Of a stretch of DNA of 64,000 bases, positions 53,546 to 62,458 are shown one piece after another. The DNA is from JACADW01 sp963747985 (lineage in GTDB: Bacteria; Acidobacteriota; UBA6911), in NCBI GenBank assembly GCA_963747985.1, contig CAVVHG010000006.1, positions 310,001 to 374,000 of the forward strand, written 5' to 3'. Numbering within the stretch: position 1 is the first letter of the stretch; each line of letters begins with the position of its first letter. The translations under genes were made by a program, and so were the position numbers. The notes under the pieces are model-generated. The model saw only the letters and a program-made list of their open reading frames with translations. It did not search any database and was not told where the DNA came from.

Positions 53546-53612
53546 CATGTGGGGGCGGGTTTCAAACCCGCCCCACATGACGCCCCGGCGGCTTGAAAAG
53601 CCGCCGCACATG
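53546..53612. repeat. Interspersed palindromic repeat, two perfect hairpins
   Basis: CATGTGGGGGCGGGTTT and AAACCCGCCCCACATG form a 16-bp stem with one bulged G (53546-53579); then CGGCGGCTT-gaa-AAGCCGCCG makes a perfect 9-bp stem (53586-53606). A degenerate copy lies at 47624-47674. It sits just 3' of the leftward amidohydrolase gene and could end its transcript. Confidence 0.8.
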
Positions 53613-53649
53613 ATGAGTGGGGCGCCGAGATGCCGCACGGGCAGGAGCA

Positions 53650-54741
53650 TCAGCGCTTGTTCAAAATCTTTTCGGCGTTATCCCGGTACACCTTCTTCAG
53701 GATCCCGTCGGAAAGGCCGAAGCCATTCATACTCCAGTGGTAGCCGAACTGGTCAATCTCGTAGAAGTGCTCATCCAGCGATTCGAGGACTCGGAAGGTG
53801 ATTTGGTACATCTTGCGGTTGTAGCCCATGTCGGTCCCGTAGACGAGCCGGTCCGCATACTTGGCATAGAACCCGGAAACGAACCGTGGAATCGTGGCTG
53901 TCTCGGCATAGCGGGCGGAGATGTCGGCATAGAGATTGGGATAGCGATCCAGCAGCGTCCCCAGACGAGTCAGGTCATAGGAGAGATTGCCGAAATGGCA
54001 GGTGACGAAAATGGTCCTGGGATGCTTCTTGACCGTCTTTTCAAGGATGTCGATCATGCCTGAATGACCGACGATGTTGGGCTTGTTGTCCAGGCGCCAC
54101 TCCCAGGCATTCATGAGCCCGTCGTTCGTCTTGTCCATCTTCTCGTACATCCATATAGGATCGGCCACGTGCAGGCTAACGGGCATTCCGAGTTCGGCGC
54201 ACTTCTCGAAGAGCGCGTCCATGCGGGGATCGTCGGGATGCAGCCCGACAGCCTTGTCAAAATCCATTCCCGTGCCCTTGTCACCCAGTTCACCGACTCC
54301 CCGGGCTCCGGCGCGATAGCATCTCTCAAGTTCCTTCACGGCAGCGGGGCCGAAGCCCGGCTTGTCATAGCCCGTATAGTCGAAACCGCACCACAGCTGA
54401 AACCGGCCGGGATACCTGGAATATCTCTCATAGAGGTTATCGAATTCTTTGCCTACGGCGCCGGTCAGGATGATTGACTTCTCAATCCCGACCTCATCCA
54501 TAGTCTTGACCCAATCGGCGACGTTCCCGGCAGTCTCTGCGTACTGATGCGAGTGCATGTCAATTACCGGGTATTTCGCCTTGGGAACCTCGGTTTTCGG
54601 AATCCTGTACACGGATTGCGGCCGATAGTCTTTCAGAAGAATCGTCTCGGGCGACTCCTGTCCCGCACCCGGGTACGGCTCGAGAAAAAAGACTGCCAGA
54701 ATTGCTGCGAATAGAAATGCGAACCGCCTGCTTTGTCCCAT
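53650..54741 (-). CDS. Secreted amidohydrolase-2-like metallo-hydrolase
   Basis: 363 residues from ATG 54741, chosen because GGGAGAT lies 8 bases upstream and a signal peptide follows (SRRFAFLFAAILAVFFLEP). The TIM barrel has VIDMHSHQYAE (first metal HxH), VSLHVADP, FVTCHFGN and RLVYGTDMGY with the conserved Asp, typical of the amidohydrolase_2 (aminocarboxymuconate decarboxylase-like) family. It probably hydrolyses or decarboxylates a small substrate in the periplasm. It is 110 bases downstream of the GH36-like gene on the same strand, possibly co-transcribed. Confidence 0.9.
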   Translation of the reverse strand: MGQSRRFAFLFAAILAVFFLEPYPGAGQESPETILLKDYRPQSVYRIPKTEVPKAKYPVIDMHSHQYAETAGNVADWVKTMDEVGIEKSIILTGAVGKEFDNLYERYSRYPGRFQLWCGFDYTGYDKPGFGPAAVKELERCYRAGARGVGELGDKGTGMDFDKAVGLHPDDPRMDALFEKCAELGMPVSLHVADPIWMYEKMDKTNDGLMNAWEWRLDNKPNIVGHSGMIDILEKTVKKHPRTIFVTCHFGNLSYDLTRLGTLLDRYPNLYADISARYAETATIPRFVSGFYAKYADRLVYGTDMGYNRKMYQITFRVLESLDEHFYEIDQFGYHWSMNGFGLSDGILKKVYRDNAEKILNKR

Positions 54742-54851
54742 AGTCGACATCTCCCAACAGATTTGCGACAGCCGTCGCCGTGCCATGCCCGCGCCGGCGG
54801 CGCGGACCCACTCCGCGACCTGATCCGGCCGCGCGTTCGGAACCAGCGCCT

Positions 54852-56894
54852 TTACTCCGGCGCTGCCTCCAGCAGAAGGTGTTTCCTGAACTGGACGGGC
54901 AGAGAGGCGACCGGCCCTTTCGCGAGGCCCAGATCCTTTCCGTGCTCATAATCCCGAAGCCGGTATGTTCGATCCTCCAACCCACGCAGCTGCACATCCC
55001 CCTGATAGGCGTCGGCGTAGAACGCGTAATACATCTTCCCGTCCTTCAGGATTGCGTGAGCCTCAGGCCGGTCGAAACCGATGTCGTACAGGTCGCCGCG
55101 ATAGGTGCCTCGAGGGAGCATCTTCGCTTCGTAGATTTCGAGCCACTCCTTCCAGATCTTCTCCCTCTCAGCAGTCAGATCGATTTTCGAATCTTTTTTC
55201 GCGCCCACGGGCCAGGTGAACTTGGTGCCGACGACTCCGCCGATGCCTACCGTGGAGGCGAAATCATCGCCGCCTTCGCTCAGCTCCACGTGATCCCCAA
55301 AGTAGGCGACCGAGGGCCCCATCAGCGCCTTGAGAGTTTTCCCCTTCAGGCGGATCTGCCACGAACTCTCCGGGTCGGATGCCACCGGCTGGTTCATGTA
55401 AGGCATGGTGAGAAAGGAATACGCCGTCCCGCACGGACAGATCTCGATCACGGCCTTCGGATTGATGCTCATGGCTGTGTCATAGATTTCTTTGAAAAAC
55501 TCGGGGACCTTTTCGAATGACTCCTCGGGAGTGGCGTGATTGTGCGCCGGATTGTAGCAGGGCGGCGCGGCATTCAGATATTGGCCGTCGATTTTCAACC
55601 CATCGTAGCCCCAGGTCTTCATGAATTTCTCTACCAGCGCACGGGTGTATGCCCTGACGGGCGGGTAGGCCGGGCAGAGATAGTACGCGTCCCACCAGCT
55701 GATTTTCCGCGTCGAACCATCCTCGTTGAGCAGCAGGTAATCCGGATGCTGCTTGATCAGGTCCGTCCCCGGGTCCACCGAGAGCGGAGCCCACCACAAA
55801 CCGGCCTTCAGATTCCGGGCATGAATGGCGTCGACCATTCTGATCATGTCACGGTCGCCATTGGGAAACTTGCCCTTGAACAGGTACCAGTCCCCCTCGG
55901 CAGTCTGCCAGCCGTCGTCGAGCACGGCCCATTTGTAGCCCAGGTCACTGACCTTCGGCAGGGCGCCTGTGATCTGGCCCGAGGTGAAATCGCGCTCAAA
56001 TCCCCACGCGCACCAGATAGGCTCGTATGGCGTCTCCGGAGGCGGCTGGAACTGGATGCCCTGGCGAATCATAAATCGGCGGTATTCGCTCAGGGTTTGA
56101 AAGTAGTCGCCTCGATGCACTGCCACGAAGGTTCGATAGGTCGACAGCGTATCTCCGGCCTTGAGCTTGCGACGGACGTCGCATTGAATCGCCAGCTCGG
56201 CACGGTCCGGGCCCGGCATCGCGACCGGCAGTGAAATCAACCTGGGTACCGTCTCCACGCTTCCGACTCCGACGCCGACATCCTTCCGCCAGACGTCCGA
56301 AACCGGTGTTCCACCGCCGTAGTCCGATCCATTCATCCCCATGTAGTTGTTCTGGTTGAAACCTGTCTTGAGCGGAAGGACCCAGTCTGGCCGCTTTTCG
56401 TAGGAGCCGCTCTGGTAGGACCAGAACGGGGGAGAAGAGGCAGGAGCCGCGTTGATGAAGTAGCGGTTGCTGGTCCACTGCGTGACGTCGAGATCCGATG
56501 GGCCTTCGTTCGTGTAACGCACCATGTAAAACGCCATCGCGGGGAAATCATCGAACAGTGTGACCTCGACCTCCTTGCTGATTTGACCGTTCCTGCCCGT
56601 CACGTAGAAGCTCTTTTGTTTTGCTCCCGATGCGTCGGTTTCCTCGGACGTCTGTCTGACGTATTGGAATTCGCTAACGCTCACGCCGTTCGCGACAATG
56701 GTCTCCGAGGGGGAAAAACTGCCAATGGGCGTGGCCTTCCCGTCGGCCATTGTGAACACGCGGCTGTGAAGTTGCGAGTCAAATTCCAGGCGGATGGCTT
56801 TGCCGTCGATGCGGGCCACATGATCCCGGCGCGCAGAGCAGGCGGAGCAGACCAAGCCCGTCAGGAGAAGCATCGATATACAGCGAGCCTTCAT
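54852..56894 (-). CDS. GH36-type alpha-galactosidase-like lipoprotein
   Basis: 680 residues. The N-terminus MLLLTGLVCSACSARR carries a lipobox (SAC), so it should be an anchored envelope lipoprotein. A beta-rich N-terminal domain (about 25-260) leads into the barrel with WCAWGFERDFTSGQI, KWAVLDDGWQ, LKAGLWWAPLSVDPGTDL, WGYDGLKIDGQYLN (nucleophile Asp in KIDG) and the acid/base Asp in VASDPESSW. All are expected for GH36 clan-D enzymes, which cleave terminal alpha-galactosides. The C-terminal beta domain is present. It is the strongest direct evidence for glycan use in this half of the window. Confidence 0.92.
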   Translation of the reverse strand: MKARCISMLLLTGLVCSACSARRDHVARIDGKAIRLEFDSQLHSRVFTMADGKATPIGSFSPSETIVANGVSVSEFQYVRQTSEETDASGAKQKSFYVTGRNGQISKEVEVTLFDDFPAMAFYMVRYTNEGPSDLDVTQWTSNRYFINAAPASSPPFWSYQSGSYEKRPDWVLPLKTGFNQNNYMGMNGSDYGGGTPVSDVWRKDVGVGVGSVETVPRLISLPVAMPGPDRAELAIQCDVRRKLKAGDTLSTYRTFVAVHRGDYFQTLSEYRRFMIRQGIQFQPPPETPYEPIWCAWGFERDFTSGQITGALPKVSDLGYKWAVLDDGWQTAEGDWYLFKGKFPNGDRDMIRMVDAIHARNLKAGLWWAPLSVDPGTDLIKQHPDYLLLNEDGSTRKISWWDAYYLCPAYPPVRAYTRALVEKFMKTWGYDGLKIDGQYLNAAPPCYNPAHNHATPEESFEKVPEFFKEIYDTAMSINPKAVIEICPCGTAYSFLTMPYMNQPVASDPESSWQIRLKGKTLKALMGPSVAYFGDHVELSEGGDDFASTVGIGGVVGTKFTWPVGAKKDSKIDLTAEREKIWKEWLEIYEAKMLPRGTYRGDLYDIGFDRPEAHAILKDGKMYYAFYADAYQGDVQLRGLEDRTYRLRDYEHGKDLGLAKGPVASLPVQFRKHLLLEAAPE

Positions 56895-57266
56895 AGGTTT
56901 TCCTTCCTCGAGTACGACTCATGGAGCATCTTACTCGCTGCTCTCGCAGACTCAAGGGCTAAAGCTGGGCGGGGAACAGGATTCAATCTCAAACTCATGT
57001 GCCACGTGCTTCAGCCCATGAGACAGGCTGCCACTCCCGGTCGCCCTGCACAGACTCGAGCCCCTCCGATCGGGTGACATCTCCCCCAGTCGATGCTCCG
57101 GACGCAGGTCCGGGTATCGCACACGGACACGGGGGTGCCCGCAGACTTTCGTGTCGAATCAGTCGGACCGACTGTAGAATAGGGATCTCGCGGCACGCGG
57201 GAATCGGACCAGGCCGGAGGGAGGGAGTATCACAGCGCACGCAATCACGCAACGGAGGGGGCAACC
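56895..57266. other. Divergent gene-free interval
   Basis: Between the divergent GH36-like and glycosidase-like genes; presumably promoter DNA. No -24/-12 site, operator-like repeat or small gene is evident. Confidence 0.45.
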
Positions 57267-58475
57267 GTGAATCAAAGATGTTCTGTCGAGAACAGGGCGG
57301 TCATTCATAGTTTCCGTGGGAAATCACTGAGGGTAGCTGGTTCAACTGTCTTGGTGGCCTTGCTGCTCCTGCTCGTGCCGGCTGCGAGTCGGCAACTGCC
57401 GGAGGCCGCATCCGGGCCGGACTATCCACGCATCGCCATGCTCTGGTCGCCGGCCGAGGGCGCCGGCGAAAAAGTGGCGAAGTGGGCTCGATACGGTGTC
57501 GTCGTCACGGGCACCGACGGATTGGGACTGCGTTGGGAGCCCAATCCGCACAAAGACATGGCAGAGAAGTTCGTGGAATCCTCGATCCCCGTGGCGCGCA
57601 GGAACCTGGAGGAGCTTGCCCGTCTGAATCCTCACACCATCGTACTTTGCGAGCTTTACTACTTCGAGGCCGATGCGGACGCCTATCCTGCCGACAGCCC
57701 CTGGTGGTACCGCGATAAGGACGGCAAGCGTGTGGAGTTCTGGAAGGGCTGTTACAACATGGCTGTGGAGGACCCCGGCTATGTCCAGCACATCACCCGG
57801 CGAATCGGGGCATTGCACAAGGCACTCGGCGACAAAGGAGGCATCTTCCTCGACAACCTCCGTTTTGACGCCAGCGCCAAGAACGGATGGACCGAATTGC
57901 TGAAGGCTGCGAGGCAGAGCTGCGGCGACGTCCCGATCCTGGTCAACGCCGGGTGGGACAGCGATGACTTGCGCTGGGTTGCCCCCTGGATCAACGGCAT
58001 CATGTACGAGGACTCCGTGGAACACACCGCGGACCAGGATACGGAGAGATTCTACGCCCGCATCAACGCCGACTGGCAACTGCTGCGCGAACCGCGCATC
58101 GGCGTGAATGAGGCGTTCGGGCCCAGGAAGGACGAGCAGCACATGCTGCGCGAATTCATCCGCACCCTCGCTTACACCGAGCTCTATTTCATTTATTCGG
58201 ACTCCACATACGGCCATCGCCATTCCTGGTGGCCGCAGTGGGACGCGCTTCTTGGCAGGGCGCTCCAGCCGCCGGCCGTTCCCGCACCCGGCAAACCGGC
58301 GCGGCGCGATTTTGCCGGAGGCAGCGTGTTCTGGCTTCCTGCGACGGCAAACGAGCCGGTGTCGATCAAACTCGAAACCCCGATGCGGCCCCTTGCAGGA
58401 GGGAGCGCGGTCGACCGCGTAACGCTCCAACCCGGCTCCGGGGCCATAATGCTCCGCGAAAAGAGCGGCCACTGA
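57267..58475 (+). CDS. Exported putative glycosidase of an uncharacterised TIM-barrel family
   Basis: 402 residues from GTG 57267 (GGAGGGGGC upstream). Hydrophobic signal region STVLVALLLLLVPAASR. The mature protein shows features of hypothetical glycosyl hydrolases: YPRIAMLWSPAEG, FVESSIPVARRNLEELARLNP, DSPWWYRDKDGKRVEFW, a beta-strand GGIFLDNLRFDAS with acidic residues in place of a typical glycosidase active site, and VNEAFGP. A small beta domain with VDRVTLQPGSGAIMLRE ends the chain. I cannot name a substrate; the acidic pair Asp/Glu in these strands is only suggestive. Confidence 0.8.
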   Translation: MNQRCSVENRAVIHSFRGKSLRVAGSTVLVALLLLLVPAASRQLPEAASGPDYPRIAMLWSPAEGAGEKVAKWARYGVVVTGTDGLGLRWEPNPHKDMAEKFVESSIPVARRNLEELARLNPHTIVLCELYYFEADADAYPADSPWWYRDKDGKRVEFWKGCYNMAVEDPGYVQHITRRIGALHKALGDKGGIFLDNLRFDASAKNGWTELLKAARQSCGDVPILVNAGWDSDDLRWVAPWINGIMYEDSVEHTADQDTERFYARINADWQLLREPRIGVNEAFGPRKDEQHMLREFIRTLAYTELYFIYSDSTYGHRHSWWPQWDALLGRALQPPAVPAPGKPARRDFAGGSVFWLPATANEPVSIKLETPMRPLAGGSAVDRVTLQPGSGAIMLREKSGH

Positions 58476-58929
58476 GCCGTCTGCAAATACGCCCGGACCC
58501 CGAGATTCCGGCTGTGTGACACCGCGAGGTTCTGGCGCTCGGGCGGACTTCAGGCAGCGGAAACCCTGGTGGGCAAGCGAGATGCATGGACGCTGCCGGG
58601 ATCCGAAGCGGGCCCGCAGTCGGTATTGAGGGGCGAGAGCCCGGGCAGCCGACGGATTTCGGGACTGGCCCTGATTCCGGGTCGATACCGATTCCGACAG
58701 CGACCCCCACTCCGATCCAGGGGCCGCTGCCATGCGGAACACCGCAGGCGGCAAGCCCGATCTACCCTATCGGGCAGTGCCGGCTCTTACCCCCAGCGCC
58801 GGGAGGCCCTGTCGCACCTCGCGCCAGACGTTTATTTGTGCAACGCTTCCCGCGAGTGCCGGGTAACCGCATCCTGCCGGATCTCCTGCTATTGCAACTG
58901 CTTGCAGGATGCTGATTGTATCGCCGCAA
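58476..58929. other. Gene-free upstream region of a small secreted gene
   Basis: No gene. Contains a degenerate hexamer run (GATACCGATTCCGACAGCGA near 58680) and, close to the -24/-12 site, the inverted pair GCATCCTGC (58869-58877) and GCAGGATGC (58904-58912). The right half matches the TGCAGGAT part of the dyad upstream of the first sigma-54 promoter. Confidence 0.5.
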
Positions 58930-58945
58930 TGGCATGGATCTTGCC
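58930..58945 (+). promoter_or_regulatory. Sigma-54 (-24/-12) promoter
   Basis: TGGCATGGATCTTGCC has TGGCA and TTGC at exact consensus spacing, one base off consensus (T for C at position 6). The expected start is near 58957, giving a leader of about 137 bases before ATG 59094, longer than at the other two sites. Confidence 0.65.
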
Positions 58946-59093
58946 CTCCTTTCAACGCTCGTTGGTCAGACAATTTGAAGTAACACAGGCCGACGGGACG
59001 GCGACGGAGCGGTCGGGTCGAGTACCGATTCGCCGAAAATTGCCGGCGCCCGTTTCGCTTCGGATGGGCGTCGGGAAGATCTTGGGAGGAAGT

Positions 59094-59543
59094 ATGACGA
59101 AGATGCTATCGGCTGCACTTCTGGCACTGGGGGCCATCATGCTGTTCAGCGCGACGCCCTCCTTCGCAGTAGTGCCGCAGGAAATGCACGTGACAATTCC
59201 GTTTGCGTTTCACGTCGGAGACAGGGCCTTGCCGGCCGGCCGATACGTGATTACCAGCCCGGGGACCGGCAACCTGAATCTGCTCGCGATCAGGAACGAG
59301 GAAGGGAGCCCCAGTGTATTCGTGATGACCGAGCCGCTCGATGAACGCCACGACTGGCCACGCAATGCGAACCTGATCTTCAGGAAGGTCGACGGGGTGG
59401 AGTACCTTGCCCAGATCTGGGCAAGCCCGGGTGATCGGGGCAACGCAGTTCCGCTGCCCGGCCACGAGTTCATGTCGGTGCGGGCCGCGATGGACAGCCA
59501 TCCGACCGTCATCACGACGGGATCCAATGTAAGCGGAGGATAG
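59094..59543 (+). CDS. Small secreted protein, 'IPF-LPAG' family, copy 2
   Basis: 149 residues from ATG 59094 with TTGGGAGGAAGT upstream; the frame is open much further back, but that sequence is not protein-like. Signal peptide to SFAVV (about residue 23). The mature N-terminus HVTIPFAFHVGDRALPAGRYVITSP is the family hallmark, and the rest (LNLLAIRNEEGSPSVFVMTEPLD, LIFRKVDGVEYLAQIWASPGD) is beta-rich. It is a paralogue of 8610-8996. The role is unknown. A -24/-12 site upstream suggests sigma-54 control, as for two other small exported proteins in the window. Confidence 0.88.
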   Translation: MTKMLSAALLALGAIMLFSATPSFAVVPQEMHVTIPFAFHVGDRALPAGRYVITSPGTGNLNLLAIRNEEGSPSVFVMTEPLDERHDWPRNANLIFRKVDGVEYLAQIWASPGDRGNAVPLPGHEFMSVRAAMDSHPTVITTGSNVSGG

Positions 59544-59822
59544 GAGCGAGGCATTCGCGGCCTGTCCCTGCTTTCGTCCTGCAGGTGTCAGGCTTTCAGC
59601 AGGCAGGCGGCCATCGGTCAGGGGCGCGAAGCCCTCGGCGATGGCCGTTTCAGTAAATTCAGAAGTTCAGCCCCCGAAAGCGATCCGCTGCGGTCGTCTG
59701 CCAGAAGAAACGAGCGATTGCATCGAGATGGCAATACAATAGGAGTCTCTCCCCGACCGGGGGGGCATTCGAGTTACCTGGCTGATCCGTATTGAGACAT
59801 TTTGCGTGAAAGGGCCCACATC

Positions 59823-60929
59823 ATGCGTTTCTTCAACCGATTCCTGCTTCTGCTGCTGGTCGTTCCGCTGCCTGCACAAACGCCACCGAAACCGATCGTT
59901 TCGCCTGAAGTGCATTCCGACAACCGGGTGACTTTCCGGCTCCGCGATCCGAATGCAAAGGAAGTTGTCCTGGAACTCGAAGGCGCCAAAAGGTCACCGC
60001 TGCTGAGGGACGACCAGGGCGTCTGGTCCATAACCACACAGCCCCTTGAACCGGATTTCTACGGATATTCGTTCGTGGCGGACGGGGTCAGCCTCATCGA
60101 CCCTTCCAATCCGCTTATGAAGCCCAATATCCTTAATACACAGAGTATGCTGCACGTGCCGGGAGCGCCTTCGTTGCCATGGGAGGTCAACGACGTGCCG
60201 CACGGAGTCGTTCACCGGCACTTCTACAAGTCCCGTGTCGTCGGTGATCAGCGCGACTACTATGTCTACACGCCACCGGGGTACGATCCGCGTGGCCAAA
60301 CCACCTACCCGGTCTTCTACCTTCTCCACGGGTTCTCCGATGATGCGAGTGCCTGGATCGCTGTCGGCCGGGCCAACGTTATCCTCGACAACCTCCTGGC
60401 ACAGGGGAAGACCCGCCCCATGGTGGTTGTGATGCCGCTCGGCTACGGAGCACCGGAAATATTGAAGAGGACAGGACCCAGAGATGCTTCGCTCTGGCGG
60501 GGGAACGTGGAGCGGTTCAAGGAAGCCACTCTCCAGGAGGTGCTGCCCCAGGTGGAGAAGGCTTACCGTGTCTCCGCTGATCGAAATCAGCGGGCGATCG
60601 CCGGGCTTTCGATGGGAGGGGCGGAGGCTCTGATCACCGGTTTGAATTCGCTCGACCGATTTGCATGGATTGGTGCCTTCAGCTCCGGAGGTCTGGGTGA
60701 CGACTACGGAGCCGTCTTCCCGGGACTTGACGCGAAAGCCGACGTGAAGCTGCGCCTGCTCTGGATCGCTTGCGGCAAGGAGGATCGCCTCTTCGATGGG
60801 AACCTGAAGTTCATCGAGTGGCTCAAGTCGAAGGGGATCCATTCCACCTGGGTCGAAACCCCGGGGGCGCATACCTGGACTCTCTGGCGGCGCTACCTCG
60901 CGGACTTCGCACCGCTCCTGTTTCAATAG
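59823..60929 (+). CDS. Secreted CE1-like (feruloyl/enterochelin) esterase
   Basis: 368 residues from ATG 59823, with signal peptide FLLLLLVVPLPAQ. An N-terminal E-set/CBM48-like beta domain (about 28-110; RVTFRLRDPNAKEVVLELEG) precedes an alpha/beta hydrolase: YPVFYLLHGFSDDASAW (oxyanion), IAGLSMGGAEA (Ser nucleophile), CGKEDRLFDGN (Asp) and GAHTWTLWR (His). This is the standard architecture of carbohydrate esterases that remove feruloyl or related groups from plant polysaccharides. It fits the neighbouring glycosidases. It might be co-transcribed with the MFS transporter gene, which begins 90 bases downstream. Confidence 0.92.
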   Translation: MRFFNRFLLLLLVVPLPAQTPPKPIVSPEVHSDNRVTFRLRDPNAKEVVLELEGAKRSPLLRDDQGVWSITTQPLEPDFYGYSFVADGVSLIDPSNPLMKPNILNTQSMLHVPGAPSLPWEVNDVPHGVVHRHFYKSRVVGDQRDYYVYTPPGYDPRGQTTYPVFYLLHGFSDDASAWIAVGRANVILDNLLAQGKTRPMVVVMPLGYGAPEILKRTGPRDASLWRGNVERFKEATLQEVLPQVEKAYRVSADRNQRAIAGLSMGGAEALITGLNSLDRFAWIGAFSSGGLGDDYGAVFPGLDAKADVKLRLLWIACGKEDRLFDGNLKFIEWLKSKGIHSTWVETPGAHTWTLWRRYLADFAPLLFQ

Positions 60930-61019
60930 CCGCGCGAGGGCTTTCTGCTCTCGGAATGCTGATGGCTGATTGCTGATAGCTGGGGGCGCGACTGAGGTGT
61001 GATATGGTGCATTCCGCCC

Positions 61020-62312
61020 ATGAACTGCTCAGATCTGACTGACCGGGAGCCCGGTGCGGCGGCATTGGACGCGCCGGTGCTCTCCAATGCCCGGCGGTGG
61101 TGGATTGTCGGCCTGCTCTTCGCGGCGTCGATGATCAATTACATGGATCGAGCCACGCTCTCGATCGCCCTGCCCCTGATCTCGAGAGACCTCGCGCTCA
61201 GCCCGACAACCAAGGGTTTGCTGCTTTCAGCGTTCTTCTGGTCCTACGCGCTGATGCAGATACCGATTGGCTGGTGCGCAGACCGCTTCAACCTTCGGTG
61301 GATATACGCGGGCGCCTTCGTGCTATGGTCGTTTGCTCAGGGATTGACGGGTTTTGCCGGCAGTCTTGGCGCGCTATTGGCCTGTCGCGTCGTGCTGGGC
61401 ATCGGAGAGTCCATCTACCTGCCGGGCGGAACCAGGATCGTCAGCCTGACCTTCAAGCCGGAGGATCGCGGCCTGCCCAGCGGGCTCTTCGACATGGGCA
61501 CGCGCACGGGTCTGGTCGTCGACGGCATCCTGATTCCCTGGCTGATCGTCAACTATGGCTGGCGGCGCATGTTCATGCTCGTCGGCTTTTCAGCGCTGAT
61601 CTGGCTGGTACCCTGGCTCCTGATCTTTCCCTCGCGGCTTGGAAGCCGGAGACGCGATGGTGTCCGAGGCACGACAGCCGGGGCCACGCAGCGCAAACGG
61701 TCAATGAGATTTGACCGCAACCTGCTGGGCGTCTGCCTCGGGTTCTTCTGTTTTGACTACTACTGGTATCTGCTCGTCACGTGGTTGCCCGATTATCTGG
61801 TCACGGTCCGGCACTTGACGCTCCTGAAAGCCGGGTTCTTTGCCGCGATTCCTTATTTCGTTTTCGGCATCAGCGAGCCGATCGGCGGCTGGATCGCAGA
61901 CAGGCTGATTCATTTCGGGTGGAACGAGACCCGGACGCGCAAGGGAATTGTCACTGCGGCATTCTCCGCCGGGCTATGCCTGGTCCCGGCGGCGTGGGTC
62001 GAAGGCGCGGGCATGGCGATTGCCCTTGTGATCGGTGGCTCTTTCGTAGGCCTTGCCACGGGAAACCTGCTGGTGATCCTGCAGGACTGCGCGCCGGCAG
62101 ACCAGATCGGCGTGTGGACCGGGACGCAGAATTTTGTGGGAAATATCGCCGGCATCATCGCGCCCCTCGCCACCGGTCTGCTGATAAGCTGGACCGGGTC
62201 TTACTTGCCCGCTTTCGCCCTCGCCGTGGTCGTACTCCTTTCGGGATTGCTTTCCTATTGGTTCATCGTGGGGGATCTCGGGCCGGCCGCCGGGAATGCG
62301 GGCCGCCCGTAA
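61020..62312 (+). CDS. MFS transporter, ACS (hexuronate/glucarate-type) subfamily
   Basis: 430 residues from ATG 61020. Twelve predicted membrane helices, starting with WWIVGLLFAASMINYMDRATLSIALP, the signature of the anion:cation symporter branch, followed by YALMQIPIGWCADRFNLRWI and RVVLGIGESIYLPGGTRI. The central loop is charged (about 190-215). Relatives import sugar acids such as galacturonate or glucarate with protons. Placed directly after the CE1-like esterase, it is the likely inner-membrane importer for the products released by the exported enzymes of this region. Confidence 0.9.
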   Translation: MNCSDLTDREPGAAALDAPVLSNARRWWIVGLLFAASMINYMDRATLSIALPLISRDLALSPTTKGLLLSAFFWSYALMQIPIGWCADRFNLRWIYAGAFVLWSFAQGLTGFAGSLGALLACRVVLGIGESIYLPGGTRIVSLTFKPEDRGLPSGLFDMGTRTGLVVDGILIPWLIVNYGWRRMFMLVGFSALIWLVPWLLIFPSRLGSRRRDGVRGTTAGATQRKRSMRFDRNLLGVCLGFFCFDYYWYLLVTWLPDYLVTVRHLTLLKAGFFAAIPYFVFGISEPIGGWIADRLIHFGWNETRTRKGIVTAAFSAGLCLVPAAWVEGAGMAIALVIGGSFVGLATGNLLVILQDCAPADQIGVWTGTQNFVGNIAGIIAPLATGLLISWTGSYLPAFALAVVVLLSGLLSYWFIVGDLGPAAGNAGRP

Positions 62313-62346
62313 GGTTCCTGGAATTGGGAATTTAGCCGGCCGAGGG

Positions 62347-62365
62347 TGAAAGCGTCTGGCTTTCA
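62347..62365 (+). terminator. Hairpin after the MFS gene
   Basis: TGAAAGC-gtctg-GCTTTCA, 35 bases after the stop codon of the transporter gene, with no T-run behind it. A weak terminator candidate. Confidence 0.45.
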
Positions 62366-62458
62366 ACACGCCTTCTGATAGAATTTGCGGCGCGGCGATG
62401 GAGTCTCGGGTCTTCATCCGTCGTATCGGGACGGTAGTTTTGAGTTTGGGGATGACTC

